Below, piece by piece: positions 49,001-61,203 of a stretch of DNA of 64,000 nt (within the stretch, counting starts at the first letter, position 1; every line of letters begins with the position of its first letter). This DNA is from Rotaria macrura (Eukaryota > Rotifera > Eurotatoria > Philodinida > Philodinidae): contig OENT01000148.1 of NCBI GenBank assembly GCA_900239685.1, positions 1-64,000 of the forward strand, written 5' to 3'. A program made the translations under genes and the position numbers. A model generated the notes under the pieces. That model was not told the DNA's origin, searched no databases, and saw only the letters and a program-made list of their open reading frames with translations.

Positions 49001-50790
49001 TAGGATATTACAGGTTACTCCCATCACCAATTTTTATTTGCTCGCGATACCTCTGGAAATGTTAAAGGTATGAAATAAAAATACACAGGCCTATCCAGGC
49101 AGGCCAGACAGGCCGAACGAGTAAGTCGGCAGGCACAGGCAGGCTTTAAATACAAAGGCCTGCCTCAGACAGACCAGGCCTACAATAACACGGCCTGGTT
49201 GGACCTCTGGTAAGAAATCTTCGTATACGAAGTTTACGTCAAAATTCATAAATCAATGTTCCTAATAGCGCAAGCCGTGAATCAAAATTTATTGTTTGAA
49301 ATTCATCATAGAATCTTTACATTTAGTCGACGAATCCTTGGAAGAATAAAGCTTTCTACACTAATCTACTACTGAAATGGAATCCTAAATTAGATCTGGT
49401 CTCGAACAAAAAATTGCTGGTTCCTCAAAGAACTTTTCAAATACGTCTCGTCTCGTCAAAATTGATACCAGTGTGCAGTTACTTCATATTCTGTCTTCTG
49501 CTTTTTTTACCAAGCTTTTGAAATGTCATTTTCTGTTCATTACATTGATTCTAGTATAACATTACACAACTGTTAGCGTAAAGAGGCTTGAGTGAGCCTG
49601 AAAAATAAAATTCAAGCACACTCCATGAACGAAAATCAGATTTATGGCGAAGCTTATAACCATACACTTCAAAACGGCTTGTTTTCATCGTTACCTCCTT
49701 CCACCCTGCTGCTCGGTGCAAAATAGGATAGGACCGAAGGTACCTGTGAACATCAAGAGAAATATCAGTGTATTTATTCAAATTAAATGGGAAAGGAGAA
49801 ATCTTTTTTGCGATAAATTGACTTTTGAACTAATGATTATAATTACGTACGTTCTGGATAAAGTCCTGATAATGATGCTTCAGCTGTAAAATCAAAAAAT
49901 AAATTAGAAATTATATTCACAATAAATTCTATAGGGTCAGTACCCACTTAGTTCACATATGTAGTTCATTCTTGTTGAGCAGTAATCATCGGCCATACAA
50001 ATCTGTCCAGTCGAATCGGATCGAGGAATAAATACCATCGTTACACAATCTTCTGTTTCACCATTTTTAGCTTTTCGAGTAGGTTCAGGATCTCCTTTAT
50101 AATTGACAACGATCACTTCACTGCAATAACGATCACTAAGCGGGTGATTTGTTTGTGGATGAGGAATACTAGGACCTTTCGCATCGAACCATGTTATTTT
50201 ATAATTTGCTTTGGATCCTAGTATGAGGATAGATGGTTGAAATGCGGAAAATAAATATTTTAAAAGAAGTTCTACGATTTACCTTGGCCATGATGGACTA
50301 TACCACCAAGCCAACAATAAAATTGATTGTGAATACCATTATAGGTGTAATGCCATTGTTCTGCTGATGCTTTCAATAATTCATTTTCATCCGCATTGTC
50401 TCTCCATGAAAATAGATCAGCTTGGCTTTTACGACATTCAGCGCGTGCTTCACTCTGATTTTTTAATATTGTGTAATATTTATAACATCGCATTGCTTTA
50501 TAGTAACAATGAAAAAATTATGACGTATTCAAAATCAAAAAACTTTTCTACTGACGGGTACGAGTATAGCCTGTTGGACACACACGACATTGATGTTGTT
50601 CTCCTGCCCAAAATCGCCTATCATGTGGATTACATTGACAAGAGCCATCGATGCATAATTGATTTTGACCGCACGCAGAATCACTAGTACTACAAGGTTT
50701 ATTAATAGTATTTAATCCTGCATATGTCAACATGATGGAACTAAATAGTAGAAGAAAGAGATAAACAACAGTTGAACAGTATAATAACAT
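46087..50790 (-). CDS. C-type lectin-like protein with signal peptide, Cys-rich region and transmembrane tail
   Basis: Exons: 50556-50790, 50283-50495, 49948-50217, 49851-49883, probably 49695-49743, and 46087-46400. The first exon gives a signal peptide (hydrophobic 5-22) and an EGF-like Cys-rich stretch (CGQNQLCIDGSCQC). Exons 2-3 form a C-type lectin-like domain: CYKYYTILKNQSEARAEC at the start, WLGG in the middle, and EDCVTMVF...CSTRMNYICEL at the end. This fold usually binds carbohydrate or protein outside the cell. EPN/QPD calcium motifs are not evident, so sugar binding is uncertain. The last exon has an acidic stalk, a transmembrane helix (VGILIIIVAVTAVIIIM) and a basic, Ser-rich cytoplasmic tail. 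The phases of exons 1-4 agree. The join from 49695 to 46400 is off by one phase with the obvious donor, so the tail may use another donor, or a shorter secreted form may exist. The last intron contains two transposons. Confidence 0.7.
46706..47051. mobile_element. Palindromic element in a lectin gene intron
   Basis: The ends read CAAGTCAAAAAATCAGACAT and, reversed, CAGGTCAAAAAATCAGACAT. The arms continue with GATCAGATGAAACC and TTACATCAATTTGTAC. TTTGAAT occurs near both sides (46696-46702 and 47060-47066) but is not adjacent to the repeats, so I do not claim it as the duplication. No ORF. Confidence 0.7.
47693..49209. mobile_element. hAT-like non-autonomous element, 1.5 kb
   Basis: The terminal inverted repeat is CAGAGGTCCAACCAGGCC. 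The flanks GTAAGAAC (47685-47692) and GTAAGAAA (49210-49217) agree at 7 of 8. CAG-ended TIRs and 8-bp duplications are the hAT signature. About 120 bp at each end consist of CAGGCCTGCC/AGGCCAGGC words, strikingly GC-rich in this DNA. The middle includes AT-rich runs of short AAAAATC-like words on the plus strand (48360-48960). No transposase is recognised. It lies in the last intron of the lectin gene. Confidence 0.85.
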
Positions 50791-52019
50791 AGAGAATATG
50801 CTGGTATGACTGAATCGAGTGATGAATTGAACTAACTAATACAATCTTATAGTAATATAGTAAACGCGCGAAGCGTTACTTATTTTAGAAAAATATCAAA
50901 CTATGTATGACATTCCATAGTTATACTTCAATATAGTTGTGTTTAGCAAAATCTAACCGTTGTGTTATTCCTTTTCATTATGTTTACATGTTTAAATAGA
51001 TTAACGTAAAAAAGTATTCTTTCAATTACATAGTTTGTCTTGTCGCCGGTTCTCATGTATCATTGATTATTGTGACTTTTCAATAGATATCTTTTGTTTT
51101 TCAGCACCAAGATTTATTGTATTTGATGGATTTCTAGACCATTTCATTAGATTCACAAATTTTATTTAGATTCTTAACTTACTCACTCGATTTATCATAC
51201 GTTCTCCTTTTTCTATGACATCATTTAATCCTTAACTATAGAGAACTACACATGTTTATAAAAAGAAAAACAAGTCTTGTTCATCAATCAGAAAATCAAC
51301 AGTATTCACTTGTATCGCATTCTATTTTTTCACAATATGGTTGACAGGTTCTTATCGTCTGCACTAAAAATTTGAAAAAGGAGAGTTTCCTTCTTTTCCT
51401 ATAGATTTAAAATCAATTATACAAGTTGATTAATTATTTGGAAAAAAATTACATTCATGGATTTTTAACATTCGTATACTACTTTTCTACAAAAACATAA
51501 AAATTATTATGAATGGCTTTACCAAGAGAGCGATTTCTCGTTCCGAAACATTTGAATGACTCCGAAATTTAGAATCTGAATAGATAGGATTAGATCAAAA
51601 TGGATTGCATTTCCTGAATTTTAATATATTGCTTTATTTAATTAGAGCGTGGAAAGTCCTCGCTCTTCTTTGTCATGGACAAACATTGCCCCTGTGACAG
51701 AAAAAACAACATGCATATTTTACTATAATAATGAAATTAAATGTAGATAAAATACAATTAAGGCCACAAGTTGCATTATGGAGTGAAGGAGGAGAGCAGA
51801 ATTTCTGTTGACAACCATTTGGAAGAATCAAGTTTAGATAAAGTAAATCAAAATGAAAATTAGATTATTTGCTAATCAGAGTTAAATCGAAATATAAAAA
51901 AGAATTCTCGTTTACACCAATACACGAGCACGAAAGAACAGAGAGAAAAAAAGTGAAATGAAGGTAGAACGGTTTGAATCATGATCAGCACGATAACGAT
52001 ATACTTAAAAACAAAGAAC
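50791..52019. other. Spacer between the lectin gene and the LINE
   Basis: It should hold the lectin promoter at its left side and perhaps the 3' UTR of the LINE at its right side. I see no poly-A/T tract that would mark the LINE end, and no other gene. Confidence 0.4.
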
Positions 52020-55000
52020 CTAATCAAATAGCGAGCACTTATTGTTGTTGAATGGTTTCAAGATTTTGTTGCTTGTTTTTCCTCTATTCATGATAGATCT
52101 TCTTTCTTTCGACAATATTGGATTATTATAGTACTCGTTTATATAAAGTAAGTACATTTTATGTTGAAGAAAATCCCACAACACTCCTGGATTCGTTCTG
52201 AGAATGGTCAGAATGATTTTATTCAACTGTGTTTGCGTGATCTGATCAATCGATTTGTATTTAGGAATATTTAAGATTTCGTAATCGGTCTCATCGTACC
52301 AATAATGACTTGTTCTAAAGATTTTCCTATGCATGGCTTCGAGATGATTTTGCTTGGATTTCGACAAAATGGGGTAAAAGTTTAGTATTGATTGACAATA
52401 GGATCGGATGTATGCATTATATAATTTATATGGCGTATCCTCATTGAACATTCTATTTGATGTGAGATATTTAAGTGTTGTTGAATTTTTTCGAATTTTG
52501 GATTCAACATGGCTACGATGAGAAGTGAAAGAACGTTTACTATCTAAGATAGTTCCAAGATACTTAATTTTATCACATGATGTGACAATGTGTCCATCAA
52601 AGTCGATGTAAGTCGGCAAAATAGATGCAATCTGTTGGTGGAACAACATCCAAAACGTTTTCTGAAAATTGATAGATTGTTTCCATGTTGAAGAATAAGC
52701 AATTGATGAAATAACCACGTCCTTGATCTGTTTGATAAGATTAAGTATAAGTGTTTTTGAGGGCCAGTTTGCAGAAGAACATATCAGTATATTGGGATCA
52801 TCAGCAAACAGGTGCTCCCAAGTGCTGCAACATGGATATACTATTTAAAATATCATAATGATATACTATGAAGATGACTGGTCCAATACAAGATCCTTGA
52901 GGTACTCCTTTATGTAGACAAAAAGTACTGGATGATGTGCCGTTCATATCTATAAATACTGATCTTCCCGATAGATAATATCGCAACCATGCTATCAAAT
53001 ATATAGGACAGTTTAGTCGATACAATTTTACCACCAAGTCGTTGAACCATAGTTGGTTAACAGCTGATTTAAAATTGATAGAAATACCAGCTGTAGCCGT
53101 GCTCACCGAAAGACATTGTCCAATTTGATCAATTATCGATACTAACCTTACTGCCATATTGTTACGTGGGGGAAAACTAGTTTGCTCATCTAGTAGAACA
53201 TCATCATCAGCTACCCATTTGTAGAAATATTTGAGGAGGACTTTTTCGTATAACTTTGAGAAGCAAGGTAGGAGTGAAATTGGACGTGTTTCGTTTATAT
53301 TGGCGATGTTAGATTTGGGTTTTGATAGTAAGATCATTTTAGCAGTTTTCCATTGAGATGGCATACACAAGCGAGACATGAAATAGTTGAACGAGGAGCC
53401 TATAAATGTATGATGATGTATTGATAGCAACTTGATAATTTTGTTCGAAACACCATCCACACCCGATGAACTTTTGTTTTTCAATGCTGAAATAGCTTTT
53501 GTGATTTCGTTAACCGTTATGTTAGGAGCTTTCGGCTTTGATTGTTTTAACTCTGCTTGAAGTTGTTTATCGATATGTTTAGCTTCGATTTCAATTGGGT
53601 TAGACGTTTTGGAGTGTTTGAAAAATTGTTCTTCGTAAAATGATCTACCAAGATCACGCATGTCCTTTGGGGAGGAAATAACGTCCCCATCGGTTGATAG
53701 AAAGCCATTGTTTGGTATATTATTTGTTGAGAAGTGTTGTCGTTCCCTTTTCCAGAATTGTTTGACATCTTTTTCATTTACCGTATAGCAGTATTTTCGT
53801 CAAGATATACGTTTATGCGCAAAAATTTCTTTTCGAATTATAGTTGAATACGCTTTTAGTTGTGTAATAAAGAATGGATGTTTTGTTTTTCGTGCAAGCC
53901 GCAGAATGACTTGCTTTTGATGTATTAGATAGATTGTGTGTGGTGGAAGTAGTGGTTTATACCGCATATCAGAATGATACATATGTCAATCTAGATACCA
54001 ACAGTGACAAGAAGTGTTCATAACTAGTGAAGAAGTCTATTGTACGTCGTCAGTTGTAGAATAGATATTGTTCCAATAAGAGAAAGTGAACGTTAAGAAA
54101 AGCTCCAGTAGCATCCAGTATGTACGCTTTATAGGATAACATTCATCACGTTTTTGCAATCTGGTAACAGGTGTCCATATAACAGGAAAGTGATCATTGC
54201 CTATGCTCGATAGTACACAGTATGAAGGTGTTGGCGGTATCACCTGTACTGGTGCTAAAATTAAATCAATTGTTGCAGTTGAAGGTGTCGATGTTGCTAC
54301 GTACTTGTTGATGATTTCTAGTTCATGTCTTTGATAACCAATTGAAAAGAGTTTTTCCCTTATGATTTTCCATGGAATTTGACCAGGATCGATGTTTAGC
54401 GTTGATGTCACCAAGAAGTATTGTATTTGAACTTCGTTCAAGAATTTTGTCAAATAAATCCAAAGTTAAACTTTCATTTGGTGGCGAAAAGCATGTGGCT
54501 AGTTGAAACCTATCGATGGACGTGCCGACGTCAAGAACAAGAACTTTTGATTGATTATTGAATATTTCAACTCTTTGGACTGGTATCGTGCGATGTATTG
54601 CTATTAAAACACCTCCGAAAATATTTGAACCTTTCTCCCAATAGAAGTTGTAGTTATTAAAGTGTTTTGAAAAGATTTTAATGGTATCGTAATGATATTG
54701 TGTGCCATTGAATACTAGAATTGGGCACGGCGTACTTTCCAATAAGAGAAATATTTCCGGTGAATATTGTTTTAAATTACTAACATTCAATAGCATTATC
54801 TTCAGTTCACTTTTTGCATTTATCATTGTAGAAGTTATTTTCTTTCTTTTCTTCCGATTGGCTAGTACCGCATTGAGTGTTGGTAGGGTCGTCCATTCTA
54901 ATAGAAGTTCTTGAAATATATGTACCTGTTTATGGGACAGATTTTCCGTTGATATACTAAATGAGTCTGAGTGATTATCTGGAAAGTATTCTTTAGAATT

Positions 55001-55800
55001 CGGATTCAGCATGCTTATGAGTAATAGAATCATGTGCTGCTGTTATCAAGTTGGTCGTGCTTTGTTTGGGATGAAATGCTTTGCTCCATTGAGTTACGTT
55101 TAACAGAGATTGATTAAATTCTTTTTGATTAAGATAATCCACCGATTGAATATATGATGAGTCTATTTGCCGTTTTTGTTGTGAGCTACTTTGTGTATAT
55201 ATTATATGTGATACGTCTTTCAGCAGTGGGCCTACAACTTCATGAAGAATTTGATTAATCTGGGTAATTTCTTTGGCTTGAAAGATCAATCGCTCTGTTT
55301 GTTCTTTTATATGTTTATTGAAATCTATTTGTTGTTGTAGCATACCATATATATTTAAATTCTTGATTTCTAGAAGTTTTAATGAAACGTTATTGTCATT
55401 GAAACTGTTATTTGTTGGTGTTGGTATTGTTGATGTATTTCCTAACAGACGTTGTACACTATTTACCGTCCATCTATTTGAATTTGAACTTGATGAATAT
55501 GGTGTTTGTCAGACTGAAGATTTATTTTGAAGCTTCTTTAGTTCACGAAATTCAATTTTCTTCGGACAGGTTGGGTTTCCAGCCAAGTGGTCTCCTTTGC
55601 AATGCGCACAACAGATTTTGTTTTGATATTTCGGATTATATTCATGCTGTTGACCGCACTTGAAACATATTGGTTTTTCCTTATTAGGAAAATGCGCTAC
55701 TATGCGATCATCATATTGTTGGGAAATGTAGCATCTCAGTATTCGTAGAGGTGCTACATAAGGTTCGATTGAATAAGATATTGCATTTCCCGAATGAGTT
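52020..55800 (-). mobile_element. Dead non-LTR retrotransposon (LINE) with gag, endonuclease and RT remnants
   Basis: Read on the minus strand, the parts are in standard order. 55509-55800 is the end of a gag-like ORF with Cys-rich knuckles (CFKCGQQHEY, CCAHCKGDHLAGNPTC). 54037-55033 is an AP endonuclease in two frames (LLGDINAKHRSW, then SSIGNDHFPVIW). 52801-53982 is a reverse transcriptase with SSSGVDGVSNKII, RPISLLPCFSKLYEKVL and GVPQGSCIGPVIF. The FADD box (LFADDPNIL, about 52785-52812) lies in another frame from the preceding domain. The C-terminal domain follows at 52020-52718. Several frameshifts separate the parts, and the motif A aspartates are replaced (INFKSAVNQLW for the usual F.D...AFD). 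The gag is cut at its 5' side, as in 5'-truncated LINEs. The domain order suggests the Jockey/CR1 group, which I cannot resolve further. Confidence 0.85.
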
Positions 55801-55924
55801 TTTTTCTTCTAGTTAAATGATGATAAATGTTTTTCAAATCCGGAGAACGAAAAATTGTTTCAAAAAAAAATATTTAATTCCTCGTGTTTGTTCTTTCATA
55901 TCAGAGAAGTACAGTTCCCTTATG

Positions 55925-56672
55925 CGGGAACCCGAAAATTGCGCACGCCGAAAGTTGCGCACGGAAAGATGCGCACGAAGTGTGAAACGTTATCAAATAC
56001 TTAACGAAAAAAAATTTTATTAGCTTTATTTTATTTTTTAAATCATATATTGAAACATATAGACTTGTGAACAGAGAAAAAATAGACACATAAGCTATCG
56101 TGATCATAGTGATTATATGGTTATAATGGATATTTTTAATGAGGATATCTAATTTAGAGTAATATAATGTGCTAAAGCCGTGATTTGATCAATAATGTTG
56201 CGGTGAGGATTCGAGACAAGATTTTGTAAACGGTTGTCAAGATGTTGATATTTTTTTTTCTTTGAAACAGTTTCACCAACATTAACGGTCGACCTTTCTC
56301 TGTTGTAGTAAATTGAACCGCAGTAGACATGATAGAATAACATAGAGAATAATCAGTTCTGTTAGTTCGATCTCTTGTGTGTTCTTTTATACAGAACATT
56401 TTGTTCTCAAAATGAGCTTAACTTAATTGTGACAAAGTATCAAACGGATCAATTATTTATTGATCAAAAATTGTTATTCATTTGACAGGATAATCATCTT
56501 TACCTATTATACATCTCTTACCATAATTCATATTCAATTTCGATTAAAAATGTTCGAATGTTTCCCAGTATCTTGTGTTGTTTTGATTATTTTCTACCAC
56601 GAAACAAAAGTTAAATATCTCGTGCGCATCTTTCCGTGTGCAACTTTCGTCGTGCGCACTTTTCGTAGACCC
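55925..56672. mobile_element. hAT-like non-autonomous element, 748 bp, with GTGCGCA repeats
   Basis: A perfect 8-bp direct repeat CCCTTATG flanks it (55917-55924 and 56673-56680). The ends are inverted: CGAAAATTGCGCACG at the left against CGAAAAGTGCGCACG read inward from the right, then CGAAAGTTGC and CGGAAAGATGCGCACGA on both sides. Three GCGCAC-type subterminal motifs per end could be transposase binding sites. The interior has no recognised transposase. It sits about 120 bp from the LINE remnant. Confidence 0.85.
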
Positions 56673-56901
56673 CCCTTATGCTGTTAACGACAAAATCAGA
56701 GTTTCGAAAGAAAAATTGGTAAATTTCCCTACTTTCAATTTATTCATGTGTTATAGAATATGAAAAACATAGTTTATGAGGAGCACTTATTCAAAATCAA
56801 ACCAAAACATTGATCGTTTTCAGTTGCTTTTTTACACGAATACATGTTTATTGTTTATCAAAAAGTTGATACAACAATGATTCATTTTCGACGCGAACTA
56901 C

Positions 56902-58656
56902 ACTGAAAAAAGTAAGGTGTCACAAGAACCTCTGAGGTTTCGTCAAGTTTTAATATACTATATGCAAGTGTCTGCAGGATCATACGAAACCTGTCAGAGG
57001 TTTAGCAATATCCAAGGTTTTGTAAAATTCTTTCTAGTTTTAAAATATTAAAATGTTTCGTCTTGAAACCTTTCAAATTTGGGTTACTCCTGAGGTTTTC
57101 TCAAAAACCCTTTTGAGTTTCGTATACAAAATGTCTTGTAAGTATGCTTCGTGTAGAATTAGGGTTATGAAGTTACCATTACCAATTCGTTACGTTTCGA
57201 AGTAGCTGGTAAGTTGCCCGTTACGAGTTACGTGCTTACGGTAACACGCCGCGACGAGGTACTGGGCAACGGAGTAATGGGTTGACCTCTCTTCTAATAA
57301 GGATCAAAAATGGTTTTAAGAAAAATCACGAAATTCTATAAAGCTCGGCCAAACTATATCAGGCTCAGGAAATTCATTTGCAAAATACCTATTTTCATGA
57401 TTTTCAGTTCATATTTTTCGCGAAAAACAACTTTTCCCACAAAATTTCGAAGTGTTTCATTGAAATTATGTTTTTTCTCACGAAACCTGTTTATTCATTC
57501 AGAGATAGATTTTTAAAAAAGAAGAGTAAAAGTGAAAATAATAAAAACTCCTGTATCAGATTCAAATTCCCTGTGACCGACTTGCTTTACTGAAACATTT
57601 TAGAATTTCATTTTCTTTCGTGAAAACCTACTTTGCTCATAATTGGAGGAGTCGTTGATTCCATCACTCCGATACCGTTACCGGGTGACTGGTAACGGAA
57701 ACGCTTCCCGTTACTTGCTGAAATATTACATTTCTAGTTAGATCAGTTGTCAGATGAACAAATAAGAATGGTGTGTTTGATTCTAAAACTTACAACCTGC
57801 TGAAATATTTTAGTTGTATTTAGGTCCGTTACAAGCTGAACAAATAGGAATGGTGAGTTCGATTTCAACAGTTGAAACCTGATGAAATATTTTACTTGTG
57901 TTTAGATCATTTGCTAGCCGGACCAATAATAATGGTGAGTTCGATTTTGATAGTTCTAACCTGATAAAATATTTTATTGGTATTTAGATCAGTTGTCAGA
58001 GGAACAAATAAGAATGGTGAGTTACATTTTAGAAGCTACAATAGGATGTAATTTGCTTTTCTACTTAAACGAAAAATTCCATGCCGGTCGTTGCGTCGAC
58101 CGAAACCTGAAGGAATTAACAGAAAAATGCCTGAAAATTGCGGTATTCTATAAAAATACATATGGCGTCACTGAAACATGGAAATAGTCTTCTGTCTAAA
58201 AGCTTTCCTGATTTTTTTCTGGTGAGCTCTGAGTAAGTTGGCCTATCTTTCCGCAAGAAGCGGGACAAATCATTGGGAAAAACTTGGGAAAGTTTGGGCT
58301 CGAAATATTGCTTCCATGTTCCAGCGATATCATGTGTTTCGCTATAGGACACAGTGATTCGCTCTTACGTTTTTGCTGGTTTTCACAGAAGTGGGTTCTT
58401 TTTTAGAGTGGGAGGCTGTAACATTGTTTGCTGACGGAAAAATTTTTCCGCAATGGAGCATAGCATTCGGCGAAAGTTACATTCAATGTTGAATCGTGAG
58501 TTGTAAAGAACTGCAAGTACGAAAAGCTCGCTGTCACTATTAAAAATTTAGACTTTTAGCAAAACCTAATTTCAACGAAACCTCAAAGGATTTCGGTTTC
58601 GTTGCAAAAATCGGAACCCTTTCGGGTTTCGCGTTGCACTTTTTTTTCTTTCAGTC
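56902..58656. mobile_element. Candidate 1.75-kb CACT-ended element carrying the 82-bp array
   Basis: The left end CACTGAAAAAAGTAAGGTG and the reversed right end GACTGAAAGAAAAAAAAGTG are similar, with TA on both sides (56900-56901 and 58657-58658). Both ends are followed by GAACC and GGTTTCGT words like those in the elements at 35.7-36.9 kb. Its middle includes the tandem cassette array and a GGTAACGG/CCGTTAC-rich stretch. That the two ends belong together is inferred. Confidence 0.5.
57742..58016 (+). repeat. Perfect 82-bp-period array of four exon-like cassettes
   Basis: Four 29-nt segments lie at 57742-57770, 57824-57852, 57906-57934 and 57988-58016, exactly 82 bp apart. Each is preceded by a T-rich stretch ending TTAG (or TAG) and followed by GTGAGT or GTGTGT, so each has an acceptor and a donor. 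In one phase all four are open: QLSDEQIRM, PLQAEQIGM, HLLAGPIIM and QLSEEQIRM. Because 29 is not a multiple of three, including two in a row would shift the frame; they would work only as mutually exclusive exons. I recognise no parent gene, and the array could equally be a minisatellite that happens to contain splice-like words. Confidence 0.75.
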
Positions 58657-58913
58657 TATAGTATTGTTCGATTCATCATCAAAATTTTATACAGTAAAAT
58701 TTCATTTGTCACTGTTTTTTCAAATGTTGCTTTCAATTCGATTATGACTTAGGAAACATATCAATTAATTCATGTTAATCTAATACTTACTAAAATATAT
58801 TCATAAATATTCAGAAGTAGGTATTAGTTTCATGTCACATGAATGTGTATGATGACATGTATCATATTTAAAAGTTTTTGTGAAACAAAATTCGATTGAA
58901 TTTTTAGAGATAA

Positions 58914-59294
58914 CCAATCTTGTGAATACCGGATCATTTGTTCCCGTAAACCACCGTATTTGTCTTTCCTCCGGTAAATTATCCTGATATAGAAGCTAGT
59001 AACCGGACTGGTAAAACCCGCGGTAAATCGGCGGTTTTTTCCGCATGTTTACTAGATGTAAAAATTTAAAAAAAGAATGTCTAAAATAGCTTAGTTGATG
59101 ATTTGGAACACATTATTTGTCAAAGATTATAGACGAACCGGTCAAACCAATTTTTTTAGTGGTAACCGCTGTATTAATCAAATCCCGCAGTTTACTGCGG
59201 TAAATTCCTGTAAATTTTTACTGATAGGAGTCTGTAGCTGGTCCGCTAAAACCGTGGTTAAGCGCCAATTTTCTTGCAGTTTTCACTACATGGG
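58914..59294. mobile_element. 381-bp repeat rich in GGTAA/TTACC, copy 2
   Basis: Same element as 40873-41255, over 85 % identical by eye along its length, including GGCGGTTTTTTCCGCATG and TTGATGATTTGGAACACATT. The ends are CCAATCTTGTGAATACCGG and, reversed, CCCATGTAGTGAAAACTG. AA flanks both sides (58912-58913 and 59295-59296). Confidence 0.72.
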
Positions 59295-59296
59295 AA

Positions 59297-60822
59297 GTTT
59301 ATGTTTATGTATATGTGTGTATGCATGAATAATGAAGTTTTGAGAGCTATTTATAGTTCTCCAACCTCAAAATGAGTCAGAAGCTTTAATTTTTTCTCCT
59401 ACGGATGCATAGTTTTATTCTGTAATAGACATAATTAATATATTATGGCTACAGTCATGTCAACATCATGAAATATTATAATACAGCTACATCCACATAA
59501 ACACAGGAGTAGTAGTGTGCTGATAGTGGTTCAATAGACGTGCTCAGGAGTTACATGAGAAACGACCACAAAACGAACAGATTTATTCATCGGCGTTGAG
59601 ATAGCGAATTAACAATGATCTTTTATGACAAAAATCTATGCATCGTCTCACCAGTACATCGATTCATGAATAGTCACCAAAAATGATGTGTGATAATACT
59701 TAGATATCAATATGCACAAACAGTTGGCAACTGTGAGAGACTTCTCTTGAAGACAATAACTGATAACAACACTATTGAGCTTGATCAACATTACCTTTAT
59801 TTTTCTTTTCTTATACATGCATGTTAACCATTACTGAGTACATATATAGTTGAAAAAACTATATCAGCCCTTTTCCACTTGTACTGGTTTCACTCAGGTA
59901 GTAAACTCGAATCTGAATTTAATATTTCGGACCGATCAATCACGCGTTTCGACTCGGTTCATGATTCCGTCATTAAAAATAGACTCTATAGTTATTCATT
60001 GTAAAGAGCACACTTTCGCATCCAAATTCTTTTCGTGCAATCGATCAATGCGTAGTGTGAAGAAAAGCAAAACGAGAAGTAATCAATTGAGCTGAAATTA
60101 ATCTCTGGCTATTTTCGTATTATGTACCGCATCGCTTACTATTTGAACTAAATTACTTATGAGTTGAGCACACAAAACAATATTCTCTGTTACACAAATA
60201 AATTTATGCTATCCAAAGCATACTGGATGACATTAAATACAAGGGTGGCGCGACCGACAGATAATGGATTTTCTCGGCTGCTAATACTGGGATTATTTAT
60301 CACATATTTTGCATGGTTGCGAAGAGGACAGATACTATTGCTTACAAAAGTCTCATTTTTTAGTCACAATAATTCGAAAAACATTTTCTAGCACTGATCC
60401 AGAGTTCGAACAGTCACGCCAATTCTGATTGTATGTCTCCGCATGTTTTATTAACCCTGCGTTTTTAGCTGGCTAGTGCCATGTACGACGTAACTATATC
60501 ATCCAGTAGGTAGAAAGATTCACCCCCCCCCCAATGGATGAGGTACTACGGGGACTTATTTTTTCGGGATTTATCTCTCTATGGGATTATTTTTTCATTG
60601 AGGATTTATTAATTTTGATAACATTTCACCATACTCGCATCCTCACTAACATGAATGTACTTATACTCTCACTCACCCCCAGATGCATCTCCTCACCCAT
60701 ATCGTATATCCACTCAGGAACTATATGGGATCTATCTCAATATCCTTAGAGGCTTATTAATGAGTTCAAATAAATCCATAAAAAATAAATGCCGGTAGCT
60801 GCTGATTGATTTAGAGCTTTGT
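59297..60822. other. Intergenic region, nothing recognised
   Basis: Short chance frames only; a nine-base C run lies near 60523. Confidence 0.4.
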
Positions 60823-61143
60823 ACAATATTGTGAGTGCATGACAAATCCCAGTGATATTATCACTCAAATTCACATACCCCAGCGACCAATCAGAAACCC
60901 CACATCATAGTAAAATGTTCGGTCCAACAAACAACACAATGAGACGAACCATCGTAGCTACAATTAGTTTTGGGAAAGGACTGGGTGGATGGGTAGGTGG
61001 GTCAATAGATGAGTCAACGGAACGACACTTAATTTTCGGAACGGGTCGAGTGGGTAAGTAGGTGGGTGAATAGATGAGTCTTCAGAACTACACTTAGTTT
61101 TGGGAAGAGAGTGTAGTCTTGGTGAATGTTTGACCGACCTTGT

Positions 61144-61203
<60 letters not shown>

